A DNA stretch of 64,000 nucleotides, taken from CAVXHQ01 sp963789535. Its GTDB lineage: Bacteria; Pseudomonadota; Alphaproteobacteria; Rhodobacterales; Rhodobacteraceae. Location: assembly GCA_963789535.1 (NCBI GenBank), contig CAWBKU010000002.1, forward strand, positions 16,663 to 80,662, read 5' to 3'. Below are positions 7,254 to 14,900 of the stretch, piece by piece. Numbering within the stretch: position 1 is the first letter of the stretch; every line of letters begins with the position of its first letter. The notes under the pieces are model-generated. The model ran no database searches, was not told where the DNA came from, and saw only the letters and a program-made list of their open reading frames with translations. The translations under genes were made by a program, and so were the position numbers.

Positions 7254-7269
7254 ATTCCGCCCCTGGGCA
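7254..7269 (+). repeat. attR core
   Basis: Exact 16 bp copy of the tRNA-Phe 3' end (440-455), marking the right boundary of the integrated element. Confidence 0.93.
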
Positions 7270-7426
7270 ACATTTACCGCGTCGAGATCGGGACGTGTCG
7301 GAGATGCGCGCGGAGCCGACTGCGTCGTCCCTCGTGCCCGTCCCGGAGGACAGGAAGTGAAGTGGATCGTTGCAGCCTGTCCGCTGAAAAATGACGGGCT
7401 CCGACGGTGATGGGCCACATTGCCTC

Positions 7427-7434
7427 TTTACAGC
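7427..7434. repeat. IS66 target site duplication, left copy
   Basis: TTTACAGC directly precedes the insertion sequence; TCTACAGC follows it at 9829-9836. Seven of eight bases agree, matching the 8 bp duplication typical of IS66. Confidence 0.75.
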
Positions 7435-7458
7435 GTAACCGTCCGGGCTGACTGCTCT
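7435..7458 (+). repeat. IS66 terminal inverted repeat, left
   Basis: Begins GTAACCGTCCGGGCT and continues to CTGCTCT; it matches the reverse complement of 9805-9828 except at three positions. Confidence 0.9.
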
Positions 7459-8956
7459 ACTTCGGCCGGTTCCACGGCAGCAGGTCGTCCACGCGGGTGA
7501 TCTTGTAGTCGGGGATGCGGGCGAGGGTATCGGCGAGCCAAGCCTGCGGATCGACACCGTTGAGCTTGGCGGTCTCGATGAGGGTATAGGCGATGGCAGC
7601 GGCGCGGCCGCCGGTGAGCGAGCCGACGAAGAGGTAGTTCTTCCGACCGATCGCGACGGAGCGCATCGCACGTTCGGCCGTGTTGTTGTCCAGCTCCAGG
7701 ACCCCACAATCGAGATAGGGCCGGAGCCGCTTCATGCGGGTCAGGGCGTAGCGGATCGCCACGGCCAGCGGCGACTTGCCGGAGATGGATGGCAGCTGGA
7801 GGTGCAGCCAGGCCTCGAGGTCGTCGAAGATCGACACCGCCTTGGCCTGCCGGATCTCGACGCGCCTATCCGGGGGCGAGGCTCTCACCTCCTTCTCGAC
7901 GCCGTAGAGTTGGGCGATGCGCGCGATGGCCTCCTCGGCGATGGCCGAGCCCTGGACCCGATGAACGTCGACGAACTTGCGCCTGACATGGGCCATGCAG
8001 GCGACCTCGCGGATGTCGCCGGACCGGTAGATGTCCTCGAACCCGGCGTAACCGTCGGCATGCATCCAGCCGCGGTAGTCGGCGAGATGGTCCTTCGGAT
8101 GCTGACCCTTCCGATCCGGCGAGAACCGATACCAGCTGGCGGGCGGTGCGGCACCGCCCCAGGGTCGCTCATCTCGCGCATAGGCCCAGAGCCGTGCCGT
8201 GGCCGTCTTGCCGGTGCCGGGTGCCAGCATCCGGACGGGCGTGTCGTCCGCGAAGATCGCCTGTCCGGCCAAGACGTGCCGGCCGATGGCGTCCGCCAGC
8301 GGCTCGAGTAGCGCGGTGCTCTTCCCCACCCAGTCCGCCAGCGTCGAACGGTCGATGTCGAGCCCATCACGCTCGAAGATCTGGCTCTGGCGGTAGAGCG
8401 GCAGATGATCGGCGTATTTGTTGACCAGAACGTGGGCGAGCAGGCCAGGACCGGGGCGTCCACGCTCAATGGGGCGGGATGGCAGGGACGCCTGGGTGAA
8501 AGCTTCGCAGCCGGAACACGCGAAGCGCGGTCGCACGATGCGGTTCACGATGAACCGCCCGGGCACATACTCGAGTTCCTCGGTCACGTCCTCGCCCAAG
8601 CGACGCAGCACGCCGCCGCACTGGGCGCAGTCATCGTCGCCGGTGGTGAGTTCGACTTCCATCCGCGGAATGTGATCCGGGATCGGGCGGCGCTTCGGCT
8701 TGTCCTTGGGCTCCTCGTCGGGAAGCCGCAGCTTCGCCGTCATCTTCGCGATCGAGATCTCGGTCGCCTCGAGCGCCAGCTGAAGCTGCTCGATGGTCTC
8801 CGACGAGGTGCCGAACCGGGAGTTGCGGTGACCGGCAAGCTGATGCTGGAGCTTCATGATCAGCATCGCCTGCGACTTAACCTCGGCCAGAAGCAGGGCC
8901 GTGAAGTGACGTAGTTCGTCGGGATCTTCCGGCAGGGATCGGGCGGTGTAGAGCAT
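7457..8956 (-). CDS. tnpC: IS66 family transposase TnpC
   Basis: The 499-residue protein is the catalytic transposase of the element. It begins MLYTARSLPEDPDEL and shows the family order: an N-terminal coiled-coil/leucine-rich region (LLAEVKSQAMLIMKLQHQL), the RFGTSSE motif, a zinc-binding segment (CAQCGG and CSGCEAF), and the DDE core with IFADDTPVRML, HADGYAGFEDIY and the NNTAERAMR segment carrying the Glu. The C-terminal IS66 motif (GVDPQAWLADTL) is present, and the length is normal. The chosen ATG at 8956 is the first in-frame one giving the family's usual N-terminus. It reads toward the left terminal repeat and stops 22 bp inside it. Confidence 0.95.
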   Translation of the reverse strand: MLYTARSLPEDPDELRHFTALLLAEVKSQAMLIMKLQHQLAGHRNSRFGTSSETIEQLQLALEATEISIAKMTAKLRLPDEEPKDKPKRRPIPDHIPRMEVELTTGDDDCAQCGGVLRRLGEDVTEELEYVPGRFIVNRIVRPRFACSGCEAFTQASLPSRPIERGRPGPGLLAHVLVNKYADHLPLYRQSQIFERDGLDIDRSTLADWVGKSTALLEPLADAIGRHVLAGQAIFADDTPVRMLAPGTGKTATARLWAYARDERPWGGAAPPASWYRFSPDRKGQHPKDHLADYRGWMHADGYAGFEDIYRSGDIREVACMAHVRRKFVDVHRVQGSAIAEEAIARIAQLYGVEKEVRASPPDRRVEIRQAKAVSIFDDLEAWLHLQLPSISGKSPLAVAIRYALTRMKRLRPYLDCGVLELDNNTAERAMRSVAIGRKNYLFVGSLTGGRAAAIAYTLIETAKLNGVDPQAWLADTLARIPDYKITRVDDLLPWNRPK

Positions 8957-9015
8957 GCCAGAACATAGCAAATTATGAGCCTGACGGGAATCCTCGATGC
9001 GCGCGCCTTGCCAGA

Positions 9016-9363
9016 TTATCCCGCTCTGAGCGGCTTCCAGCTGCGCTGCGGCTGTCGCCAGTCGATGCCCTCCAGGAGCATCGCCAACTGCGCCGCCGTC
9101 AGAGAGATCTTGCCCTCCTTCGCCGACGGCCAGACGAACCGGCCCGTCTCCAGGCGCTTGGAGAACAGGCATGCGCCCTGGCCGTCCCACCAGATGATCT
9201 TGACCAGATCGCCGCGCCGCCCCCGGAAGACGAACATGTGGCCCACGAACGGATCCAGCTTCAGCGTCTCCTCCGCCTGCGCGGCCAGCGTCGTGAACCC
9301 GCGCCGCATGTCGGTCACCCCCGCCGCCAGCCAGACCCGCGTGTTCGACGGAACGGGGATCAT
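9016..9363 (-). CDS. tnpB: IS66 family accessory protein TnpB
   Basis: The 115-residue protein begins MIPVPSNTRVWLAAGVTDMR and contains LDPFVGHMFVFRGRRGDLVKI and LFSKRLETGRFVWP, the highly conserved TnpB (IS66 Orf2) sequence. It is required with TnpA for transposition in this family; its biochemical role is not settled. Its start overlaps the end of tnpA by four bases, indicating translational coupling. Length is typical. Confidence 0.95.
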   Translation of the reverse strand: MIPVPSNTRVWLAAGVTDMRRGFTTLAAQAEETLKLDPFVGHMFVFRGRRGDLVKIIWWDGQGACLFSKRLETGRFVWPSAKEGKISLTAAQLAMLLEGIDWRQPQRSWKPLRAG

Positions 9364-9740
9364 CCCGACAGACCCCGGATCAGCCGGGCCAGCGCCTCGG
9401 GGTCGTAAGTCCCGACGATCCGCAGCCGATGGCCGCCCGCGACGTCGATCTCGATCGTGCCAGGCGCAGGCGTCGGATCGGACACTGACGCCAGATCTTC
9501 GCTTTGTGGCTGATTGACGATCTGAACCGGCAGGAAGCCATGCGGCTCGACCGCGGGCTCGTCGGCTACAGTGCCGACAGCGGCAAATCGTGCATCGCGC
9601 AGCCACGTGAAAACCAAGTTCGCATTGACGTCGTAGCGCCGCGCGACCTGGCTGACCGACACGCCCGCCACCCGCGTCTGCTCGCAGATCGCCCGCTTCT
9701 CGTCGTCGCTCCAGATCCTGCGCTTGCGCCGCTTCGACAC
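9360..9740 (-). CDS. tnpA: IS66 family accessory protein TnpA
   Basis: The 126-residue protein begins MSKRRKRRIWSDDEKRAI and carries an IS3/IS66-type helix-turn-helix (AGVSVSQVARRYDVNANLVFTWLR). TnpA-type proteins probably bind the element's ends. The C-terminal half (GTIEIDVAGGHRLRIVGTYDPEAL) is characteristic of IS66 Orf1. It is the first gene of the transposition operon and its stop overlaps tnpB. Confidence 0.93.
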   Translation of the reverse strand: MSKRRKRRIWSDDEKRAICEQTRVAGVSVSQVARRYDVNANLVFTWLRDARFAAVGTVADEPAVEPHGFLPVQIVNQPQSEDLASVSDPTPAPGTIEIDVAGGHRLRIVGTYDPEALARLIRGLSG

Positions 9741-9756
9741 CCTACGACCCCGATAA

Positions 9757-9779
9757 TGTCCACTATCCCTTAGTGGACA
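9757..9779. promoter_or_regulatory. Hairpin upstream of tnpA
   Basis: TGTCCACTA and TAGTGGACA form a perfect 9 bp inverted repeat with a 5 base loop between the right end of the IS and tnpA. It could act as operator or limit read-through from outside promoters. Confidence 0.45.
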
Positions 9780-9804
9780 CTATCGACGGGCAGACGCCGC
9801 CGTC

Positions 9805-9828
9805 AGAGCAGCGAGCCCGGACAGTTAC
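9805..9828 (-). repeat. IS66 terminal inverted repeat, right
   Basis: Read on the minus strand it begins GTAACTGTCCGGGCT and ends CTGCTCT, matching the left terminal repeat at 7435-7458 except at three positions. Confidence 0.9.
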
Positions 9829-9836
9829 TCTACAGC
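9829..9836. repeat. IS66 target site duplication, right copy
   Basis: TCTACAGC, differing at one base from TTTACAGC on the left side of the insertion. Confidence 0.75.
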
Positions 9837-10753
9837 GGCCTCCTCGGAATCCGGATGATCGAAAGGCTTTGCAGACAGGCAATTTCCGGGACCGTTTCTG
9901 AAGAGGCGCTGGATCACCGCGGTTTTGACCCGTTGGCCGATCCCGGTATACCGTATTGGATGAGCCGATCCGGGAACGTCAGGGACAACGCGGCGATGGG
10001 GAGCGTCTTTTTGTCCAAAGACCGACTGCACGCCCGGCGAGGCCCGCGCGGATGTGTTCGCCTCCGTCGAGCGGATCGACACTCCGGTCCGGCGGCACGC
10101 GACCATCGGATATCCCGCCGCAATGCCAGTCGGTGCGGGCAGCGCGAAAGCTCGAATTGCCGCCGACGAGACCGGCAGCGGGCCGAATATCCGGTCCGCA
10201 GAAGCAACGGCCAACGACGGCGCGGCGCGGGAGGCCGAACCGGCTGACCAGCGTTACCTTGGCGGCGGCTACCGGGCAGGGTTCGGCGCGGAAGATGCCG
10301 GCCGATCCCGCTCCGGACCCCGAAGGGATATCCCGCCCCGGCGTCGACCCCGTTCCGGGAACGGGCCCCTGCGTTCTCATCCCGCATGGTCCGGTCATGG
10401 CCGCTCCATGCCATTGGGTCACCACGATCGACCCGTCGGACGTGGCGCGCCGGGATCGCCGCCGTCGACGGATTGCAATACGCATTGGTCGCATGGTTCA
10501 GCAAGGATGAGGTGTGCGGTGGCCGCCTTGGCGGAACCGACGGCGGCCCGCCGCGCGGGGATGTCGCCGCCGCCGCGGTCATCGTCGACGGTTTTGGCGA
10601 TGCCGCGGACCTGAGTGTCGGGGCGGCCCGGATGCCCTCGGGCGCGCTGATCGTCCCGTTCGATGGCGCCTTTTTGGAACCAGATCGCGGTGAGGGGGGT
10701 TCATCCTGCCTACACCAAGTAGGGGGATGCGTCCCAGAAAAGGATCATGTGCC
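9837..10753. other. Stretch without a recognisable gene, probably decayed DNA
   Basis: Several open frames cross this 0.9 kb on both strands, but each is rich in Arg, Pro, Gly and Ser with no family pattern, as expected for non-coding GC-rich DNA. It lies between the IS66 copy and a frameshifted DUF305 gene, so I read it as eroded genes. No RNA gene or repeat was seen. Confidence 0.5.
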
Positions 10754-11214
10754 ATGGCAGAGAACGAACGAGACCACGCAGGCGGCGGAATGGGATACGG
10801 CCCGTTCGGGGCGATGATCATCGCCTCGACGGTCATGATATTCGGGCCGGTGTACTTGGATATATACGCGCCGGATCACCTCCCCTTCTCGCAGACGGGC
10901 ATTGCGCTCTATACCGGCGGGGCCATGGCGATCATCACGCTGGCGCTCATTCAGGGCATGTATACGAACCGGAAGGTGGACAGGGTGGTCGTCTCCGGCA
11001 CGGCGTCGCGGTCGCAGGGCGAGCCGGACTTGGCCGTTCAGCGGTCACGATCGGCGACGTCGCGGGAATGACGGCAATGTTCCGCACGATCCGATCGCGA
11101 TCCCGACCCGTGAACCGGACAGTATTTCCGATCTGCGCGTGCGGATGCTGGCCGATGCGATCATCGCCGCACGGGGCCGCACGGGAGGCCGCGATCGCCG
11201 GGATGATGACCTAG
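10754..11214 (+). pseudogene. DUF305 family protein, frameshifted
   Basis: The first frame starts MAENERDHAGGG at 10754 and encodes two membrane segments (FGAMIIASTVMIFGPVY, TGGAMAIITLALIQGMY) like those at the N-terminus of membrane-anchored DUF305 proteins. The match then continues in a second frame (VTIGDVAGMTAM), shifts to a third (VPHDPIAIPTREPDSISDL then VRMLADAIIAA) and returns to the second for AREAAIAGM. The family's metal-type motif PHH has become PHD. At least three frame changes make this a decayed gene. DUF305 genes are often near copper and other metal-resistance genes, so the region may be the remains of a metal-response cluster. Confidence 0.75.
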
Positions 11215-11293
11215 TCATCGGCAGCGAAGTGGACGGCGACGTCCCGGCGGGCACCCCCCGCACCGAAAGATACCGACGAAGGGAGACCATACC

Positions 11294-12109
11294 ATGACCG
11301 CAACCGACATCATCGACGGCCCGGACGCCGCCCGCGCCAAGAGCCAGGGCACCGCGAAGGTCGCCTCTCTCTACCGCATGGCGATGCCGGGGCACCTGTG
11401 CCCGTTCGGATTGAAGTCCAAGTCGCTTCTGGAACGCAAGGGCTACGAGGTGAACGACAACCTGTTGACCACGCGCGAAGAGGTCGATGCCTTCAAGGCC
11501 GCCCATGAGGTGAAGACGACCCCCATCGCGTTCATCGACGGCACCAAGATCGGCGGCTACACCGACCTCAAGAAACACTTCGGCTATCGTGTTCTGGGAG
11601 AGGACGACACGACCTACAGGCCGATCGTCGCGATCTTCGGCTCGACCGCCCTGATGGCTCTCGCCCTTACGCTCAACCTCTACGACGGTCTGTCGGCTGT
11701 CGCCTTCCTGATGTGGTTCTTTGCCATGTCCATGGTCGTCCTCGCGATCCAGAAGTTGCAGGACGTCGGGGGCTTCGTGAACGGGTTCCTCGGCTACGAC
11801 CTGCTGGCACGGCGCTATGTGCCCTACGGCTATGCCTATCCGTTCCTCGAACTCTACGCCGGCGTGGGCATGATGGCGTTGATCGGCACCGTCTCCGCGC
11901 TTATCTGGCTGGTTGCTCCGGTCGGCATCCTCATCGGCACCATCGGCGCGGTCAGCGTGATCAAGGCGGTCTATATCGAAAAGCGCGACCTGAAATGCGC
12001 CTGTGTCGGCGGCGGGTCGAACGTGCCGCTGGGGGCGATCTCGCTGTCGGAGAACCTGATCATGGCGGGAATGGGGGTCTGGATGCTCGGGATGTGGTTT
12101 GCGGGCTGA
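11294..12109 (+). CDS. Glutaredoxin domain fused to MauE/DoxX-like membrane protein
   Basis: The 271-residue protein has an N-terminal glutaredoxin-like domain (residues about 25-95) with a monothiol CPFG motif (GHLCPFGLKSKSLLERKGYEV) and the cis-Pro segment TTPIAFIDG. Four or more transmembrane helices follow, resembling MauE/DoxX-type redox membrane proteins, with CACVGGGSNVPLGAISLSEN near the end. MauE-type proteins work with thiol-disulfide proteins at the membrane, so thiol relay is the likely role; substrates are unknown. A purine-rich site (AAGGGAG) precedes the ATG. It is intact although the upstream gene is decayed, which suggests selection has kept it. Confidence 0.85.
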   Translation: MTATDIIDGPDAARAKSQGTAKVASLYRMAMPGHLCPFGLKSKSLLERKGYEVNDNLLTTREEVDAFKAAHEVKTTPIAFIDGTKIGGYTDLKKHFGYRVLGEDDTTYRPIVAIFGSTALMALALTLNLYDGLSAVAFLMWFFAMSMVVLAIQKLQDVGGFVNGFLGYDLLARRYVPYGYAYPFLELYAGVGMMALIGTVSALIWLVAPVGILIGTIGAVSVIKAVYIEKRDLKCACVGGGSNVPLGAISLSENLIMAGMGVWMLGMWFAG

Positions 12110-12513
12110 TCCTCCGGGGCGAGGTCCATCGCGGATGCTCGACGCCATGATCCTCACCCGTCGGCAGTTCTTGCGAAGACCTGACCCGTCTCTCCCGGAG
12201 CGGCGCCGGTGCCGGGGGGTGGCTTTGCACGGGCGTCCGACGGGCCGTCCGTCCGAGGCGCGGCCTTGCCCGATGGGCATCGCCGCCGGACGCGCCGTGT
12301 TTCCCGCATCCATCCCTTTTACCCGTCTTGGTCCGACGACAATCCTGCCGTCGGTTTCGGGCCGTCCGGCGCCGAACCGCACAGCGCGGCATCGGGCCGG
12401 TTCCCGACCCGCCGTGACAGGGTGCCCGCATCTGCCGGCCGATGCGGCGCGCTCCTGAAACAGGCGCATCCCCTGCCTTGAAAACCATGCGTCCGCCGCC
12501 GGACCCAGCGCCA

Positions 12514-12558
12514 CGAATTGCCTCGGGGAATTCGACGTCGAAATCTGTCGCGGATTTC
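12514..12558. repeat. Two-hairpin intergenic repeat, copy 1
   Basis: A weak first stem (CGAATT with AATTCG, 12514-12534) is followed by a strong second stem, GAAATCTG-TCG-CGGATTTC (12540-12558). The core GACGTCGAAATCT is identical to the copy at 47149-47195. The first hairpin is degraded compared with the other copies. Confidence 0.65.
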
Positions 12559-12634
12559 GTTTCGCCGGACGTGCTTCGTTCGCCTTCGGCTGGACAGCGC
12601 GCCCCCGGATCGCTAACCCGGCCCGAGAAGTGTC

Positions 12635-12650
12635 ACGTTAGCGCTAACGT
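12635..12650. promoter_or_regulatory. Palindromic operator of LacI type upstream of zwf
   Basis: ACGTTAGCGCTAACGT is a perfect 16 bp palindrome 22 bp before the zwf start, with a further half site CGCTAAC around 12611. The central CG with TTAGCGCTAA arms is the usual form of LacI-family operators, and sugar-catabolic operons of this order often have such sites. The cognate regulator is not in the window. Confidence 0.75.
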
Positions 12651-12671
12651 CCAAACCTCCAGGAGGGCCCG

Positions 12672-14126
12672 ATGGTCTCCCGCGTCATTCCCGTCGACCC
12701 GTTCGATCTGGTGATCTTCGGCGGCACCGGCGATCTGGCCCGCCGCAAGATCCTGCCCGGCCTCTTTCGCCGGTTCCGCACGGGCCAGATGCCCGCCGAG
12801 GCGCGCATCGTCGGCGCCGCCCGGTCCGACCTCGACGATGCCGGCTATCGCAAGATGATCCGCGCGGCCATCGCCGAGTTCGGGGCAGAGGAGGCCAAGG
12901 ACAAGAAGGGGATCGAGGCCTTCCTCGAGCGGCTCCACTATATCGCGATCGACGCCACCGGCGACGCGGGGTGGAAAGAGCTTGCCGCGCTGGTGCGTGA
13001 CGACGTCGTCAAGGCGTTCTATTTCTCGGTCGCCCCGTCGCTGTTCGGTGCGCTGGCCGAGCGTCTGTACAAGCACAAGATCGCCGACCGCAAGGCGCGG
13101 ATCGTGGTGGAAAAGCCGTTCGGCCGCGACCTCGGATCGGCACAGGAGCTGAACACCACATTGGCCAGGCATTTCCGCGAGAGCCAGATCTACCGGATCG
13201 ACCATTATCTGGGCAAGGAAACGGTGCAGAACCTGATGGCCGTCCGCTTCGGCAACGTCCTGTTCGAGCCGCTGTGGAACAATCACTATGTCGACCACAT
13301 CCAGATCACCGTCGCCGAGACCGTCGGCGTCGGCGGGCGCGGCAGCTACTATGACAAGTCCGGCGCGATGCGCGACATGGTGCAGAACCACCTCATGCAG
13401 CTCCTCTGCCTGATCGCGATGGAGCCGCCGGGGCAGTTCGAGGCCAATGCGGTACGCGACGAGAAACTCAAGGTGATCCGCGCCTTGCAGCCGGTGGCGC
13501 CGCACCACATCGTGCGCGGTCAATATGGCGCCGAGGGCAAGAACAAGGGCTATCGCGACGACGCCGAGAACCCGAAGAGTTTCACCGAGAGCTTCATCGC
13601 CCTGCGGTGCGAGATCGCCAACTGGCGGTGGGCAGGCGTGCCGTTCTATCTGCGCACCGGCAAGAAGCTGAAGGGGCGGTCGAGCGAAATCGCGGTGGTG
13701 TTCAAGGATCTGGGCCACACGATCTTCGAGGGCGACGAGGCGCGTCACCGCAACATCCTCGCCATCCGGTTGCAGCCGAACGAGGGTATGGACCTTCAGG
13801 TCACGATCAAGGAGCCGGGACCGGGGGGGATGCGGCTCGTCGATGTGCCGCTCGACATGACCTTTGCGGACGCGCTGGGGGACGAGGCCGGGGACGTGAC
13901 GGACGCCTACGAGCGTCTTATCATGGACGTGATCCGCGGCAACCAGACGCTGTTCATGCGCGGCGACGAGGTCGAGGCGGCCTGGGCCTGGACCGATCCG
14001 CTCATCGCCGGCTGGGAGGCGCGGCACGACGTGCCCAAGGTCTACGACGCGGGCTCGAGCGGTCCCGAGGATGCGCTGGCGCTGATGCACCGCGACGGGC
14101 GCAAATGGCGCGAGATCAAGAACTAG
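12672..14126 (+). CDS. zwf: Glucose-6-phosphate 1-dehydrogenase
   Basis: The 484-residue enzyme oxidises glucose 6-phosphate to 6-phosphogluconolactone with NAD(P)+, feeding the Entner-Doudoroff and pentose phosphate routes. The nucleotide-binding motif GGTGDLARRK (residues 17-26) and the active-site signature RIDHYLGKETVQN (about residue 175) are intact, as are FYLRTGKKL and ALMHRDGRKW near the end. The ATG at 12672 follows AGGAGG. It is the first gene of zwf-pgl-pgi, 105 bp before pgl, and its promoter region carries a perfect LacI-type palindrome, so it is probably repressed when sugar is absent. Confidence 0.97.
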   Translation: MVSRVIPVDPFDLVIFGGTGDLARRKILPGLFRRFRTGQMPAEARIVGAARSDLDDAGYRKMIRAAIAEFGAEEAKDKKGIEAFLERLHYIAIDATGDAGWKELAALVRDDVVKAFYFSVAPSLFGALAERLYKHKIADRKARIVVEKPFGRDLGSAQELNTTLARHFRESQIYRIDHYLGKETVQNLMAVRFGNVLFEPLWNNHYVDHIQITVAETVGVGGRGSYYDKSGAMRDMVQNHLMQLLCLIAMEPPGQFEANAVRDEKLKVIRALQPVAPHHIVRGQYGAEGKNKGYRDDAENPKSFTESFIALRCEIANWRWAGVPFYLRTGKKLKGRSSEIAVVFKDLGHTIFEGDEARHRNILAIRLQPNEGMDLQVTIKEPGPGGMRLVDVPLDMTFADALGDEAGDVTDAYERLIMDVIRGNQTLFMRGDEVEAAWAWTDPLIAGWEARHDVPKVYDAGSSGPEDALALMHRDGRKWREIKN

Positions 14127-14231
14127 GGCGGGGCACTTCGCCGGCGCAGGTTGACAGCGTGGGTCGGGTGGCGTGGAGTCGCGCGTGACCCGATGCCCCG
14201 GGAACATGCGCCGCGGCGCGCGAGGATGACT

Positions 14232-14900
14232 ATGGAACTTATCGAATATCCCGACGCCGAGATGATGATGATGCAACTCGCCACCAAGCTGGCGGGCGCG
14301 TTGCGCCAGGCGCTGACGAACCACGACACCGTCAGTTTCGCGGTGCCCGGCGGCACCACGCCGGGGCCGGCGTTCGACAGCCTGTGCGCCGCCGACCTCG
14401 ACTGGTCCCGTGTTCACATCCTGCTGACGGACGAGCGCTGGGTGCCCGAAGACGATCCGCGTTCCAACACCCGCCTGCTGCGCGAACGCCTGCTGGTCGA
14501 CCGGGCGGCGGCCGCGAGGCTGGTGCCGTTCTATGCGGCCGGCACGCCCGAAGAGGCGCTGCCCGCCCTGCGCGAGGCGCTGGCGGCGGAATTGCCGCTG
14601 TCGCTCTGCCTGCTCGGGATGGGGACGGACATGCACACGGCGTCGATCTTTCCGGGCGCCGATAACCTCGACGCGGCGCTGCATGGCGAGGACACCCTCG
14701 TCGCGATGCGCGCGCCGGGCGCACCCGAGGCGCGGATCACGCTCTCGGCGCCGGTGCTGAACGATGCGATGAGCCGCCACATCCTCATCGTCGGCGAGGC
14801 CAAGCGAGCAGCGCTCGAACGCGCGCGGGGTCTGCCGACCGAGGAGGCACCGGTAGCGGCGATCCTCAAGGGCGCGACCGTGCACTGGGCAAAGGAATGA
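14232..14900 (+). CDS. pgl: 6-phosphogluconolactonase
   Basis: The 222-residue protein hydrolyses 6-phosphogluconolactone to 6-phosphogluconate, the step after Zwf. It shows the family motifs FAVPGGTTPGPAFD, DWSRVHILLTDERWVP, SNTRLLRERLL and LCLLGMGTDMHTASIFPG. I chose ATG 14232 (MELIEYPDAE) because GAGG lies 6 bases upstream; an ATG two codons earlier is possible. Its stop overlaps the pgi start (ATGA), indicating translational coupling. Confidence 0.95.
   Translation: MELIEYPDAEMMMMQLATKLAGALRQALTNHDTVSFAVPGGTTPGPAFDSLCAADLDWSRVHILLTDERWVPEDDPRSNTRLLRERLLVDRAAAARLVPFYAAGTPEEALPALREALAAELPLSLCLLGMGTDMHTASIFPGADNLDAALHGEDTLVAMRAPGAPEARITLSAPVLNDAMSRHILIVGEAKRAALERARGLPTEEAPVAAILKGATVHWAKE

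Larger units (their letters stand above)
440..7269. mobile_element. Integrative element in tRNA-Phe: phage satellite or prophage remnant
   Basis: The element is bounded by two identical 16 bp copies of the tRNA-Phe 3' end (440-455 and 7254-7269), with the integrase gene next to the intact tRNA. In order it carries integrase, an AlpA-like protein, DUF2190, gpW-like, portal-capsid fusion, MerR-like regulator, a short plus-strand gene, DUF4062 and the start of a primase-type gene. There is no recognisable terminase, tail, lysis or repressor module. Integrase, AlpA and primase plus head genes is the composition known from Gram-negative phage-inducible islands, including the capsid-forming type. 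The fused head gene and cut primase argue that it is decayed. Classification as a satellite rather than a shrunken prophage is inference. Confidence 0.85.
7038..7434. other. Right end of the element and flank, no gene seen
   Basis: The stretch contains the upstream region of the primase fragment, the TGTCCCAC motifs, attR (7254-7269) and about 165 bp of chromosomal DNA up to the IS66 insertion. No convincing coding frame or RNA gene was found. Confidence 0.6.
7435..9828 (-). mobile_element. IS66-family insertion sequence, complete
   Basis: A 2394 bp element carries tnpA, tnpB and tnpC in IS66 order on the minus strand, ends in inverted repeats starting GTAACYGTCCGGGCT and is flanked by an 8 bp direct repeat with one mismatch. 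All three genes are open. It lies 165 bp outside the tRNA-Phe element. Confidence 0.95.
12110..12671. other. Intergenic stretch upstream of zwf, no intact gene
   Basis: A short plus-strand frame near 12147 encodes MILTRRQFLRR, reminiscent of a twin-arginine signal peptide, but no signal core or mature domain follows, so it is at best a gene remnant. The right part holds one copy of the two-hairpin repeat (12514-12558) and the palindromic operator of zwf (12635-12650). Confidence 0.5.

Noticed and set aside
9825..10614. Several 60-220 residue frames on both strands after the IS66 copy
   Set aside because: Composition is typical of non-coding GC-rich sequence, no start has a good ribosome site and no family is recognisable. 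I kept the stretch as eroded DNA.
12147..12458. Frame beginning MILTRRQFLRR, resembling a twin-arginine signal peptide
   Set aside because: No hydrophobic core follows the RR motif and the rest has no domain, so it is not called as a gene; at most it is a remnant.
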